DNA of 64,000 nucleotides from Perkinsus olseni (lineage: Eukaryota; Perkinsozoa; Perkinsida; Perkinsidae). This document shows, one piece after another, positions 1 through 11,100 of this stretch; the first letter of the stretch is position 1, and each line of letters opens with the position of its first letter. The position numbers and the translations under genes were made by a program. The notes under the pieces are model-generated. The model ran no database searches and had not been told where the DNA came from. It saw nothing but the letters and a program-made list of their open reading frames with translations. Where the stretch lies: the NCBI GenBank assembly GCA_013115135.1, contig JABANP010000181.1:1-64000 (forward strand). Reading direction: 5' to 3'.

Positions 1-155
1 GTTACGTATTGCTAGGGTATGAGAGGTTGCCTTCCAGTAAGAGTGGCTAAGAAGCCACGAGAAGCAGAATACTCATCACTGAGGAATGCCCAGATGCATT
101 CCCAGCTTCGCTCCGCCGACAGATAGACCATTTTATCCTCTAAACGCAAACCGCA

Positions 156-3100
156 TCATGCTTGTGAATTAATATCATAATCATGGACAAGAGAGTTCGA
201 CCTCAGCTCGAATCTGCAAGGAGCACATCCATCAACACGGTGGTCCCGGGTTCGAATCCCACACCCGATACTTTTTCCTACTTCTGTTAGAGCTTGCCTC
301 CTGTCGTCGCAGCTGTCTATGCCTGAATATTTCCCTCTCGATGCCCTTCTGTCGTTCCTTCTCCACCGAGATGGCCGCAGCCAGCTCCTCATCACGACGT
401 CGCTGCTCTTCCAGCTCTCGCTCGATCTCTCTCTGAGCCTCCGCCTACCATACCACACCTTCCCCAAATCATCAGCCAGATCCCCCCCCCACCTCCTTCT
501 CTCTAGCCTCCTGCATCTGCCTGGCCAGCGTCTGTGCATGCTCCTTCCTCGCACGCTAAAGCACAGCAGTACCCGAATCGCAATTTCCACCCCCAATTCT
601 CGAATTAATTTTGTGTATTTTTTCACACTATTCTAGCATGACTGTTTCGAGCTAATCGCAATGTCCTCCCCTCCCTCTCCCATTTTCACGTCAGTGTCCG
701 CGTTTCTCACGGCTCTCACGTCGTGACACTACTGCTCCCCGACGAAAACTGCGGTAAACAACTCACTTCCTCGAAAACTTTTCTCTCCTCCGAAAGCTTG
801 TAGAACTCCTCAACATCTGCATCGATCTGCCGACGCTCACCCTCCACCTTAAAACACACGATTTGGGCAAGTTGTGGTATGGAACACACTCTCACCTCTT
901 CCCTCCTCCTTTGCCTCAGTCTATCATGCAGCTCCACCTGCTTCTCCCTGTCCTCATAGACCTCCTTCAAGAGCTCCAACCTCGCCTCTCTCTCAGCCTC
1001 CCACTGTGCGAACCTAGAAGGCCCATGATAAACTGGACCTCAGTGACGAAAAAGGGAACCTCGACGAACGCAGGTTCCAATCCCGGCACGGGCTTTTTTC
1101 CGCTTTTTTCTGCAACGTCTACCATGACGCACTACAATTGCCTCTGAGAAAATCGGAATGGAAGCGACTTCGTGTTTTTCGCAGACCGCGGGCTTTCCAA
1201 CGGTATGGGCCTCGCGAGTTCAGTCAACAAAGTTTAAGAGAAATAATCTGAACGTAGGAACGCACAAAAAAGTGACCGTGCCACGCTTCGCTCGCTCCGC
1301 AATTTACAAAGCAGGCTAAAGACACCACAAATTGACTGGAGCATAAGTTCATCAATCCTCACCCTGAGTTCCTCAAGAGATTCCTTCACCCTAGAGAGCA
1401 CCCAACCGACCTCTTTTGCCACTGTCGTTCAGCCTCCTCATCCTCCAGTCTTGCCAGCTCCTCACCGCTCTTAGCACGCAGCGCCATCTCTGCCTTCAAG
1501 GCTTCATTAAACTGAGCAACAAATCGCAAGCAGAGAGTAGTGGAGAGACGAAGAAGGCAAAATTTGCCATTGCCCACTATTGTGGCCTCCAAGGGATAAT
1601 AGTCAGCGCAATGACACTGCGCTAACACAGCCTACACCCACCTTACCTCATGCTCTTGCTTCATCCTCAACGCCCTCTCCATCGCCTCCTTCTCAGCCAG
1701 CTTCTTCTCACTCGCGAGTACGTTGAGAATCTGTCAGCACCACAACTTGGGAAAGTATACAACTGAAACGGCCTCGGTTTCGAATTCCAACCGTCCTCGT
1801 ATCAACAACAATGAAGTTCCACCGGCGATATGAAAAGCACTCATTTCGCATCGTCAAATTCAAAATTTGGCAGGTGGAAAACGCGTCAACCGCAAGAGGC
1901 GCTCTTCACGTTCAAGATGCGGCACAACTGATGCGCGTGATTCGCGAAAGAGCACTCGTACTTTATGGGTAAAACTCCGATAGGGGTGAAAAAGACGCGA
2001 TGAAAAATTGTGAAATGCTTTTGTGAAGACCCTGAAAATGTGAGGGTCCTTCGATACACCGATGCTGATACTCAAAATCGATTCTGAAACAGTATCATTT
2101 TACGGGTAAAAATCAATTACAAAATCGATTCTGAGCTCCTGAATTAACTTCATCGAACGGAAGAGCTATCAGATTTTCCCGAACCAAGGGAAGCGAGATT
2201 TTAGAATACATATATTTGAAGTCACGCCGTGCAACAGGCTAAACACAGGAAAGACACTCCGAACCGCGGCACTCACAAACTGCCTGTCTTGCTGCTTTTC
2301 CCTCTCCTTCTCCGCATCACGAGCCCTCTTATTCTGCAGAGCATACTCGTCCATACGACTGAGAACCACAAGACCCAGGTTCAAATCCCAGGCTCGACAT
2401 CTTTCGCAATACCGTCTGTCCTCAATATTCTTGGCTGCGGCCTCTTCTGCTGTCCTCCTCTTATCATCCTCAACTTCTTTCCAGACGCTTTTCATATACT
2501 CTCGCTCCTGCTCCAACGCTCGGGACTTATCCTAAGCACAACCACTTCAACAAGAGTCGCCTCTTCCAGACAAACCACAGCCTCGAGCCAATTGGCTACT
2601 GTAGCAGTACTCCATAGTGAGCGACCCAGATGAAAACGAGCACATTCTGAAGCGACGTGTTTTAATGGACAGCGGCATACTAAAATATACCCGCCGGAAT
2701 TTTCCTCCCCATTCCGTATCCACTTGGCACTAGTGGAAATAGATTTTTATTAGCTCCTCGACGGAAAACGCAGAGGAAAGAAAAATGCACGACGCGTCGC
2801 CATATCGATGGTACACCGGTGAGATCACCACAACGTAACTACCACGACAACGACAACAGCCGACATCAATAACGATACGAGAGAGAATGCCTCAGCGCTC
2901 GCAGTGGCGTGAAGAGAGAGCGAAGCATTCTGCCTTCCATCAACAAAGGCCTGCCTTTTCCTCAGCCTTCTTCAACTTCATCTGCTCGTCCAACGTCTCC
3001 TTGGCCAGGGCAGTCCGAGCCGCTTTGATCTGTTCCTGCGCTAGTTCCCGCACAACCTTCGTCTTGTACCTACACCCCATACGGTTATGCTGCTGCTGTC

Positions 3101-5772
3101 AGCAGCAAGTGGTCCAAATCCCAAAATTATAACATCTGCAGTCCTTCCCCAGGTGAAACAATTCCACCCTTAGTAGTGGCAGGAACCGCCATCATTCCGA
3201 CTCGGAATTTCCGAGTACCGGCTTTACTAACAATTAGTCCAACTGTCAAGAATAATTTCCCCGTACCACTCCAAACGTTACTTCTGTATCCCCCCCCCGC
3301 TACTGTGACGCTAGCAGTACGGCATCTCCGAATACCCACCCCTCCTGCCAAAGCCTATCATAAATTGCTTCTTCCTCTTTCTCCATCTTCTTAACATCCT
3401 CCTTTTCCGTCAGCTGCTGGTCTCTAGTCGCCACAACCTGACGCAGAGAGCAACGAGCGATTTTAAAAAGATATTACTCGAACTCACCACTCCCGCGCGA
3501 ACACGGTTTTGCTGCCGAATGTCGTTCGTTACATTCCTAGCTATACAAAGGTCTCACACGATCTACGCTAGGCGAAGGACAAGAAAAACCGTTTCACGGG
3601 TTTTCATGATAGACACGCCACCAACAAGCACAGATTCGTAACTGCTGTGCTCAATTACGTACCATAAATCCACCAAATAATGTTTGCCGAATGATCTCCC
3701 ACACTTTCCGACGCCAGTATTGCCCGAATCGAACAGCCTCAAGTACTCACCTCCAATGCAAACAACTCATGATCCGCCTGCCGCAGTTCATCAAGGCTCG
3801 CTCTCCAGCGTTGATACCTGACCGCGCGCCACGAAATACGCCAGCGCCGTTCGGAATTGCATACACTGGTCATACTGTGGCTCGCCAGAGAACAACAATA
3901 ATTATACTTGAAGTCCTCGCTGGCAATTAAACTTCCCACAGACAGAATCATCAGGAGAGAGGCACGGAAGGACAGTAGCGGAAGAACGAGCTTGTTACTC
4001 ATTATTCGCCGATCGCCTTGTGCATGCGTGCATAGCTAATACTCCCGCCCCCCGAGAAGAACTAGTTAGAAGACTCTACATTCCTTCTCGCCTTGCGTTG
4101 ACTATGAGCAACAACGGAGAAGCAACAGAGCTCTACCGGTCTTGTCCGATATTCAAAAATCACCAAAAATGCTCAACTTCATGCGAGAAGAACGCTCCGC
4201 CCCTCCACCAAGAAGGCCTAGTAAAGTTTTTTCCCAACATGCTACATCCACCAAAACTAGCGTCACTTAAATAAAATATGAACGTGCCCTCACTAGTACC
4301 ACATTTCGCCCAATTGCTACTGCTGTATCCCCCCACCCAAAGCAAGCCGCTCACTCTTTCTCTTCGGCAATCGCCATCCTTTCCTCCTCCCTCTCCGCCT
4401 TCAACTTCAACGCCCGTTCTCTCAGTTTCTCATTCTGCTGCTCTGCTGTTTCCCTACGCTCTTCCAGCTCTTTCGCGTACATCGCTCTGACAGTAAAGAC
4501 TTCCCCCATCAGAAGCGGAAAAAATATTTTCCCTTCATTTTTTCCCGCGGCTAATCGCTATTTTTTCCGTGGAAATGATACAACCTCGAGTTGAAGATCA
4601 CTGTTTTGCCAATTTCGCCAGAGAAAAGTAACTGCTCCCATTCGAACTCATACAGAAAATTCGGCTTTTCCCGCGCGCCACGAAATTCGTGAACCGAAGA
4701 ATACTACACAACCGTAACCGTAATCGTTCTCCTCACTCTTCCCTCTTCAGCAGCTCCGACAGTTTAGCTCTTCTGTGATGCAAGAAAAGCTGCCGGCGTT
4801 TACGCAGGTCCGCGATGCAAGCGTTCACCCTCTGCTTCCGATACAACTGACAATGTGGTGATCCGGTGATTTATATCTTCCATGGGGCACAAGCCGCGCT
4901 AGTAGAGAGTCATGCTATATAATACTTATAACAGAGTTCTCTGATACTCCACCAGTGCCCGGCTTGGTACATCAATGACTCACGATAGACAACACGCCGG
5001 GAATACTACTGATATCAACAACAATACACCAATACTGATATAAGTGCATGATGATGATAGATAATAACAGCAACATCCGGCAAGAAAATGTGCGGCGATT
5101 CAACTGCACAAAATGGAAAAGAAGTAAAATTGCAGCGCAGAGTCGAATCCTGTTAGTATCAAGTTAATGGTGCTAGATTAGTGATGCTGCTGTTGAATGG
5201 GTTCCAACCGGACGAGGGAGGTTGTTCGAACCGCCATAGCGCGGTGAAAATCGTCATCCATATGAAATCGGCCATATCCGAGCGACTTAATAGGAGAGGA
5301 AGGACCGAGGCGTTCCAGGTGTGGACCATCATCATCCCCTACTACCTGTCCCCCCTTATTCTCCCACTCAGCCAGCTTCTGCAGCGAGGAGCTCTCGACC
5401 GCAGCAGACACACGTTCCTCGTACCTACCGCAGGAGGCCAACGCGTTCAGGGTGAACCAACTCGTTAAACAAATCGCAAAAATTGAGGCTTTTTCGCAAA
5501 CACTAAGTCATTTCATACCAAAATTCGACCGCATATATATTCTCACGAGAGGAAGTCAATGATATATCGATCAACCGTTTCATCGGCCGTTTCCTTGCCG
5601 CCTAACATTAACGATAAGCACAGGGCCACCGCAGGCAACCTTCGTCCAAAAAAATGACAGTGAAGGGAGGGCAGAGCTGACGCATTGAACCGCCATAATC
5701 CGACCCGTCCGCCTACAGCCTCTCCTGCTTCTGTCGCTGCACGATGAGACGGTCCGGACGCATTCGCGGCAT
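156..5772 (-). CDS. CFAP53: CFAP53 (CCDC11)-like ciliary coiled-coil protein, about 14-15 exons
   Basis: Almost entirely charged helix, as in trichohyalin-plectin-homology proteins of axonemes and basal bodies. CFAP53 is a microtubule inner protein of motile cilia. Exons I can place (high to low): 5772-5717, 5424-5346, 4846-4737, 4486-4355, 3817-3751, 3437-3340, 3069-2955, 2531-2413, 2358-2277, 1730-1647, 1511-1411, 1390-1340, about 1008-890, about 830-770, about 570-515, about 440-272, 212-156. Codon phase is kept across every junction I checked. Residue strings align in order with animal CFAP53 as I know it: LSELLKREE against LRELLALEE, then a helix starting YAKELEERRETAEQ against YFTEMQLKKETIEE, then EEEAIYDRLWQEG against EEQMFSKLWEED. 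The start ATG at 5772 opens the first exon (MPRMRPDRLIVQRQ). The intron after 2955 begins GC, and one apparent intron (1410-1391) is only 20 nt. A similar TPH protein such as CFAP45 is the alternative, but the order of matches favours CFAP53. Confidence 0.68.
213..271 (+). repeat. Antisense tRNA-3'-half-like sequence filling an intron
   Basis: Read on the + strand, this 59-nt intron of the CFAP53-like gene contains a perfect tRNA B box (GGTTCGAATCCC, 249-260) followed by an acceptor-like tail ending CCCGATAC. On the gene strand the same bases give the GTATCGGG donor and the CTTGCAG acceptor. It looks like the 3' half of a tRNA lying antisense to the host gene. No A box is visible, so it should not be an active tRNA gene. 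Confidence 0.55.
1019..1098 (+). repeat. Full-length tRNA-like sequence inside an intron, with T-run
   Basis: It starts GGCCCATG and ends CACGGGC, which pair at six of seven positions like an acceptor stem. It contains a B box (GGTTCCAATCCC) and is followed by TTTTTT, a Pol III terminator. The D and anticodon arms are not canonical. It lies antisense in an intron of the CFAP53-like gene, just upstream of the exon beginning at about 1008. Probably a decayed tRNA or tRNA-derived SINE. Confidence 0.4.
2065..2150. repeat. Dispersed repeat with AATCGATTCTGA motifs
   Basis: Two copies of a near-palindromic AATCGATTCTGA block separated by TTTTACGGGTAAAA, in an intron of the CFAP53-like gene. Related blocks occur near 13270, 22110-22200, 26690-26740, 54340-54390, 54880-55030 and 61130-61310. 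It is probably a short non-autonomous element family. No end structure could be fixed here. Confidence 0.4.
2359..2412 (+). repeat. Second antisense tRNA-like intron (54 nt)
   Basis: The whole intron between CFAP53 exons ending at 2413 and starting at 2358 reads on the + strand as an anticodon-loop-like segment (CTGAGAACCACAAG), then a B box GGTTCAAATCCC (2379-2390), then a tail ending in ATAC. On the gene strand this gives the donor GTATTG and the acceptor TTCTCAG. The layout matches the 213-271 intron although the sequences differ. Confidence 0.5.
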
Positions 5773-6043
5773 GACAACAGCAGCAAAAGGGAAACCAACA
5801 CACTAGAGCAGGTATCGTCCACTACCCGCACAGAGAAGATTTTCCCCCGACACCGGCCCGATTCGCCGCACAGCCCGCAAAAATCAGCAGTACTTCCGAG
5901 AAAAAAAACAGCAAAATTTTTCTGTATGCACTGGAATGAAGACGGGCCCCGGCCCAACCTTGCACACCCAAATTCAGAATAGCCGGATGGATGGTACGGC
6001 TTCAACGCAATCAAAAAAGATACTGAAACCGGTATACTGGTTT

Positions 6044-7480
6044 TCACATATAAACGGAAACTCTGTTATCGAGCGACGGGCTGAGCTTTATAAACCCGTC
6101 ATGAACCTTCGTCAAGTTCAGATCCCATTTTCCTGAAAAAAGTCCGCAAATCTCCAATCCAGTTGGTAGATGTTTCTCACCATGCGACGACACCGCGGCT
6201 GCCAGTTTGAGTATGGCGGAGGAGCCCGGATGAGGGCCGTGATAGAGGATGTAGGCAACAACGGGGACCTTCCTGGCCACCGCACTGAACAGATCATGAA
6301 AGATACGAGCGCGAAAAGGTAGGCGTGAAATTCGCCTCCCTCAGAGCTATTCAAATTCACACTACAGACCAGTCCGGCTGGTCAGCTAATCCAGAGAGGA
6401 GTGCAGCAAGACGATATCATCGAGCGCCTCGCTTATCACTAAGAAAGGCCTCTGCTAGCGCTATCAGGAGCGCGGGCAGAGTCATCCGATGGGTGAAATT
6501 ATCATCATGCGCACACGACCTCTGGCAAAAGTGAGCTATTCCGCAATTGTTGCCTCTTGAGAACAACATCAATCGCGGAGTGTTTTACTATCTTCAGTGC
6601 CCTACCACCCCTCCCCCACCTCACCCCGTGATGATGCCTGCTACTGGTCCGTCTACTGCCTCTCCTAAGGGCAATGGCTGGTAACTCTGATCATCACTAT
6701 CATGGTCACCGAGAGTATACCTAGAAAGATAGCCCTACCAGGGATCGAACCGGATACCTTCCGCATTACACTATGCCATCCTCCCCTCTCGTGCTGCTGA
6801 CTTCCTTCGTAATCGCCACAACAACTTCCTTCGGTCTCAGTTTACCCCATACCAAGCCCTCCAAGCTCGGACCGTTGTATCGAGTCGGAACAGTCAACAC
6901 TGCATCGGACGTAGTGGGCACGTAGTCGACTCTCGGCACATCTATTCGACCTGACGCAATAGATGACGACTGTGGCAGTTCTACACGACAGGTTCTATGC
7001 TAATCCGCTCAAAACAGGCTCTATCCCAATCAGATTAATTCTAGTGATAATGACATCAAGTTCAGATTCAGCGCTCACCTGAATGAGCTGCTCTCGAAAA
7101 TATTTATCGCACCGAGATGAAGTCGTACCTCTTAAATGAAATTTCGGGGAGGCCAAAAGGAACGACAAAAAGTCATCTTCCCGAACTTCCTATTTTCGAG
7201 CGACAGAAACTAATCCCGTCCACCCTCGGACTACTACCTTTGCTCGGCAACCCCTCGATACCACACCTCAAGGAAGACGCCAAAGAAGTACACACAAGGA
7301 GCCTCTCAACAGATTCCAACTCCTCCCTCCCAGACACCCGAACAGACACGGGCTTGTCTTCAACCTAAAAAAGTATCTCTTAGCCTTGGATACGTCCAAG
7401 GTAACCCCACCTGTCTCTCTTCAGCGTCGCCACTCTCACTGTCGCTCACCACCGGCTCCAGTGACTCGAGAAAGTCGTTA
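6044..7480 (-). CDS. Hypothetical multi-exon gene
   Basis: I do not recognise the product. Exons supported by open frame and splice signals: an acidic one ending at about 7409 (INDFLESLEPVVSDSESG), a short one ending GTGAGC near 7080, about 6960-6790 (PRVDYVPTTSDAVLTVPTRY then WGKLRPKEVVVAITKEV), about 6532-6421 (THRMTLPALLIALAEAFLSD), about 6318-6181 (HDLFSAVARKVPVVAYILYH), and a last exon from an acceptor TTTTTTCAG near 6135 to the stop at 6044. The join between the last two exons keeps phase (CAT G|GA). The start is not found. It lies between two genes of the same orientation with no overlap. A reversed tRNA-like sequence sits at 6730-6785, probably in an intron. Confidence 0.38.
6728..6786 (-). 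repeat. tRNA-like fragment with A and B boxes
   Basis: Read on the minus strand it has GGATGGCATAGTGTAATGC (A-box-like) and GGTTCGATCCCTGG (B box) about 20 nt apart. That is too close for a complete anticodon arm, and no acceptor stem pairs. I take it as a truncated tRNA or tRNA-SINE relic inside the hypothetical gene. Confidence 0.4.
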
Positions 7481-8143
7481 ATCATAGGCAAACAACGGGA
7501 GAACCAGCTGAGCTATCAAAACTGCTAAAAGGCACTATACACTCTGCCGTGCAATCCGCAACCCATCTAGAGTCGGTCCCATATGAGAGACCATGGACGG
7601 GCAAGCAGTAAGACGATATTGCCATAATACTTTCCTCAAGGACTCGAAACGATCGGAAATTTAAAGACTCACGGTTAGCCTAACTGATACAATTTTTGCC
7701 CTTCGCCATGCAATTTTGCGGTTTTCAATCAAAAAGCCTCTCAATGATCTCCTATACCGCCGCCTACAGCGGAACCACCGTGATACCCATCGCCCCTATA
7801 CAATCCCTAGGCTCGGTTCAACTCGTATAATACGTTCCAGTCCCAATCCTGAGAAAAAGAAGCAGTTGACGATACACAAGAGAAGATAACAAACGACGAT
7901 GACGCACTGAGCTCGCCACTACAGCTTTCCCGCAACCGTCAGGCTGAACCCCTTGAGGAAGAAGCACTTGAGTACGCCTCCGGAAAACATCTTCGTAACT
8001 CCGCGCTGAGTCAGCGCCGCTGACAGAATGAAGCAGCAACTTCTCTCGATAATACCACTCCACGCCCAACCGCCCGCAAATCCAACTACCCCACCCCATG
8101 AGAAACAGGTTGAATCAGTTTCACCAATGGAACAATGAGATTG

Positions 8144-11100
8144 CTACTTAGCACGCCTCTTGCCGCCCTTCTTAGACTTGCTCCGCGAGACCTCCTTCGC
8201 CGCTGCATGACCCATCTCCTTGATGTGCGCGAAAAGCTTTGTCCGACTCGAGAAGCTACCACAACCAATTCACTCACCACCCCTGTCTGTATATATTCAA
8301 CAATCCAATTCTGAACCTTAGATTGTGTAGAAATCTAAATTTCTGACTTTTTTTAATTGACCGAAAGGTGATTGTTAGAGCGTAAAATAATGATGAATAA
8401 CATGATTATTTTACTACAATAAAGCAATCGCCATACCACACCATCTCCAACCTCTGTTGGAGCTGTGTACAAAATTTATCGACCCACGTCAGGAAAGAAG
8501 TCAAAGTCCAGACTTTTCCACAGAAGACAACGCCGTACAACGCGGTGAAGCAAATCCCAACGACCACTCAGAAACTGCTCCTACCAGTCTGAAACTAGCA
8601 ACTCTCGCTACGGCGAACTCAGAGTCGTGTTTGTAGACGATAAAGGCTCGGTGATGAGGGACACTAGCGCATCGTCCACTACCTTTCTCCGCAGACATCA
8701 CACCGCTTCGCAGCCGTTTCCTGAGCCTCTGCTCCATCCTCAGCAGACTTGTCTTTTCGTCGTCGCCGATGCTGCTTCGCTCCGCTAGATTTTGGCACAT
8801 CATCATCACCACCTGCTGGTACCTGAGATGAAGCGTTAAACTCGAGGCGCAAGAAAGGTCGGGCCAGAATAGATCCCATTAATCCTCCTACAACGGCTCC
8901 CTTCCACAACAGCAAGGATGAATAATTCATCATGAATTCGATACCATAAATCCCACAAATCCTCCAACAACAGTTATCGCGCCCTACCTCAGTCGAGCTA
9001 GCCTTGGACTTCTTCGGGCTCGCCACCTCTTCCTCCTCTTCCTCATCGCCTCCCAGAGCATCCTTATTTCTACCAAACACTTCAAATTCAATCTCGCTCT
9101 CATCGCTCGACTCCGAGGACCCGTCAGCCCGTTCAATTTTTTCCCAGGACGACGACCCTTGTTCGCTCTTCTCCGCATCAACGTAGCCCTCCAGCAAGTC
9201 GCTTGCTGACAGCTCTAGCTTCTTTTCAGTGGCAGCCTCGACCGCCACCGAACCCTCACTATCGGAATCCGAATCGCTTCGCTCCGCCTCTTTTTCAACT
9301 TCAACTTTCTGCGTCTCCTCCAGCACCGGCGAGCTCTCTTCACTTGACGCTGCCAGACTCTCGAGAAAAGCGTCGTCCTCTATGAGAGTCCTGCGGAGCT
9401 TCTCTACAGCATCCTGAAAAACGGGGAACACAAATTTCAATTCGGTAAAAAGTAGTGGGGGAAAACTCCGGCGAATAGATTCTCAAATAGAAGTACGCAA
9501 CAAAGCACGGCGATTCAGAGTGTATGCTCGTTTCTGTCTAGAAACTGAATCATTCAATATGCCATTCACAGCCAATATGAGTTCCCCGTTATGCGAATGC
9601 TCATGCATTCAGAATGAACGAGCAACGCGGGCAGGTGCGGTGACCACCCCCAGCGCAAGGCGCTCGAAACGCGCTATTTCCATCCCCGTGCCGCCTATCG
9701 AAGACCCGTCTTTCCACAACGCTAGGCCTCACTGAGTTGAAAAACAAGCCCAGCCCCTGAGATTGGCTTGCCTTGTGCTTTTTAGAGTTCTCGTGGTTCG
9801 CGTAGGCCTTGTGACTCTTGAAAACCTTCTTGCATGCCGCACACTCGTATACGTCTTGGACTTCCTACCACACACATCAATCGACCAACGGCACTTTTCT
9901 AAGGAGACAGCGTTCCATCTACCGGAGAAATCTCGACAAAAACACGAAGGCTGTTATACAAGGTCTAGCTGTTATTTAAGGCAGCCAGGAACCCACGGTT
10001 GCCTTGAAAAATTACAAATCCTCCCTACGAAAATGACGAGGATGAGCAAAATTTCTTCCTCAAAAAGCACTTTCTTCTTAGGAAAAGCACTCTAAGCTGT
10101 ATCAATCCCTCCGGCTGACTATCCACTACTACCTCTTGCTGCGGCTGATCCTCTCCCGAGTCCTCTGAGCCCGCCCCACCATACCGCTTTGCCATGGCAG
10201 CAACCTCAGCCTCATTCTCAGCCCATCGCTTCTCTTGAACCTCCCTAACAACAACCCCACATACAGGACGATACTACCGAGTGGACAGTCATACCGCACC
10301 GCGCCCAACCAGCGAAAATTCGCGGACTACCCAGAATGGGAAAAGCCCCAAACCATGTGATCAGCAGACTCTGGAGGGTACTGACAGCGAGCACTCTCCC
10401 TTATGACCTGGCCCGCGCCCTTCTCTCCTTTTTCAGCTCTTCCTTCCGCTTTCGCTCCGCCTGCCTTTGCTCAGCACTGCCACAACCCACCCTCATACAG
10501 CATATCAATAATCATCCTATTACACTCTGTCGGCTTCCATTTGTTCCACTTTCTTCTGCTCAGCCACTCTCGGGTCTCGGTTTCGGACATACTCCACCAA
10601 GTGACGGACCTACAGATCGGTCATCCCCAGGATTACTATTACACAGTCACAAGCGGAGACTCAATCCACAACTCAAGCCAACCTGCCCTCGTCAAAAAGA
10701 CGAGCGCTAAGGTTACTACTGGCGAGCTCAACGCGTTCGGCGAGGCCGCCTCCCCCCCTCCTCTTCTTTAACGTCTCTCAATTTCCACCTTCACGAGGTT
10801 ACACGAGTTACAAGATTTCTCGAGCAGCCACTCGCAAGTACACGACGCGGCATGGTCTAAAGGAGGCGATTGCCACAAAATTTGAGAAAATTTTCCTCAA
10901 TTTTTCGGGGCAATCAAAAACCATAGACGGTCCGTCACCCCAGGGTAACATGTCATTACCTTATCATTATAATCCTTCTTTTTGCTTTTCCTCTCCCGAG
11001 CATTCTCTTGCTCCATTGCTCGTCTCATCCGTCGCCCCTCTGCTTGGCGCACGTCCCATTTATCATACCAACCAAACGACAATCCGGATGAAAATGCAGA

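Noticed and set aside
6728..6786. Functional tRNA gene
   Set aside because: Boxes too close and no acceptor stem; the same applies to the other B-box sites listed.
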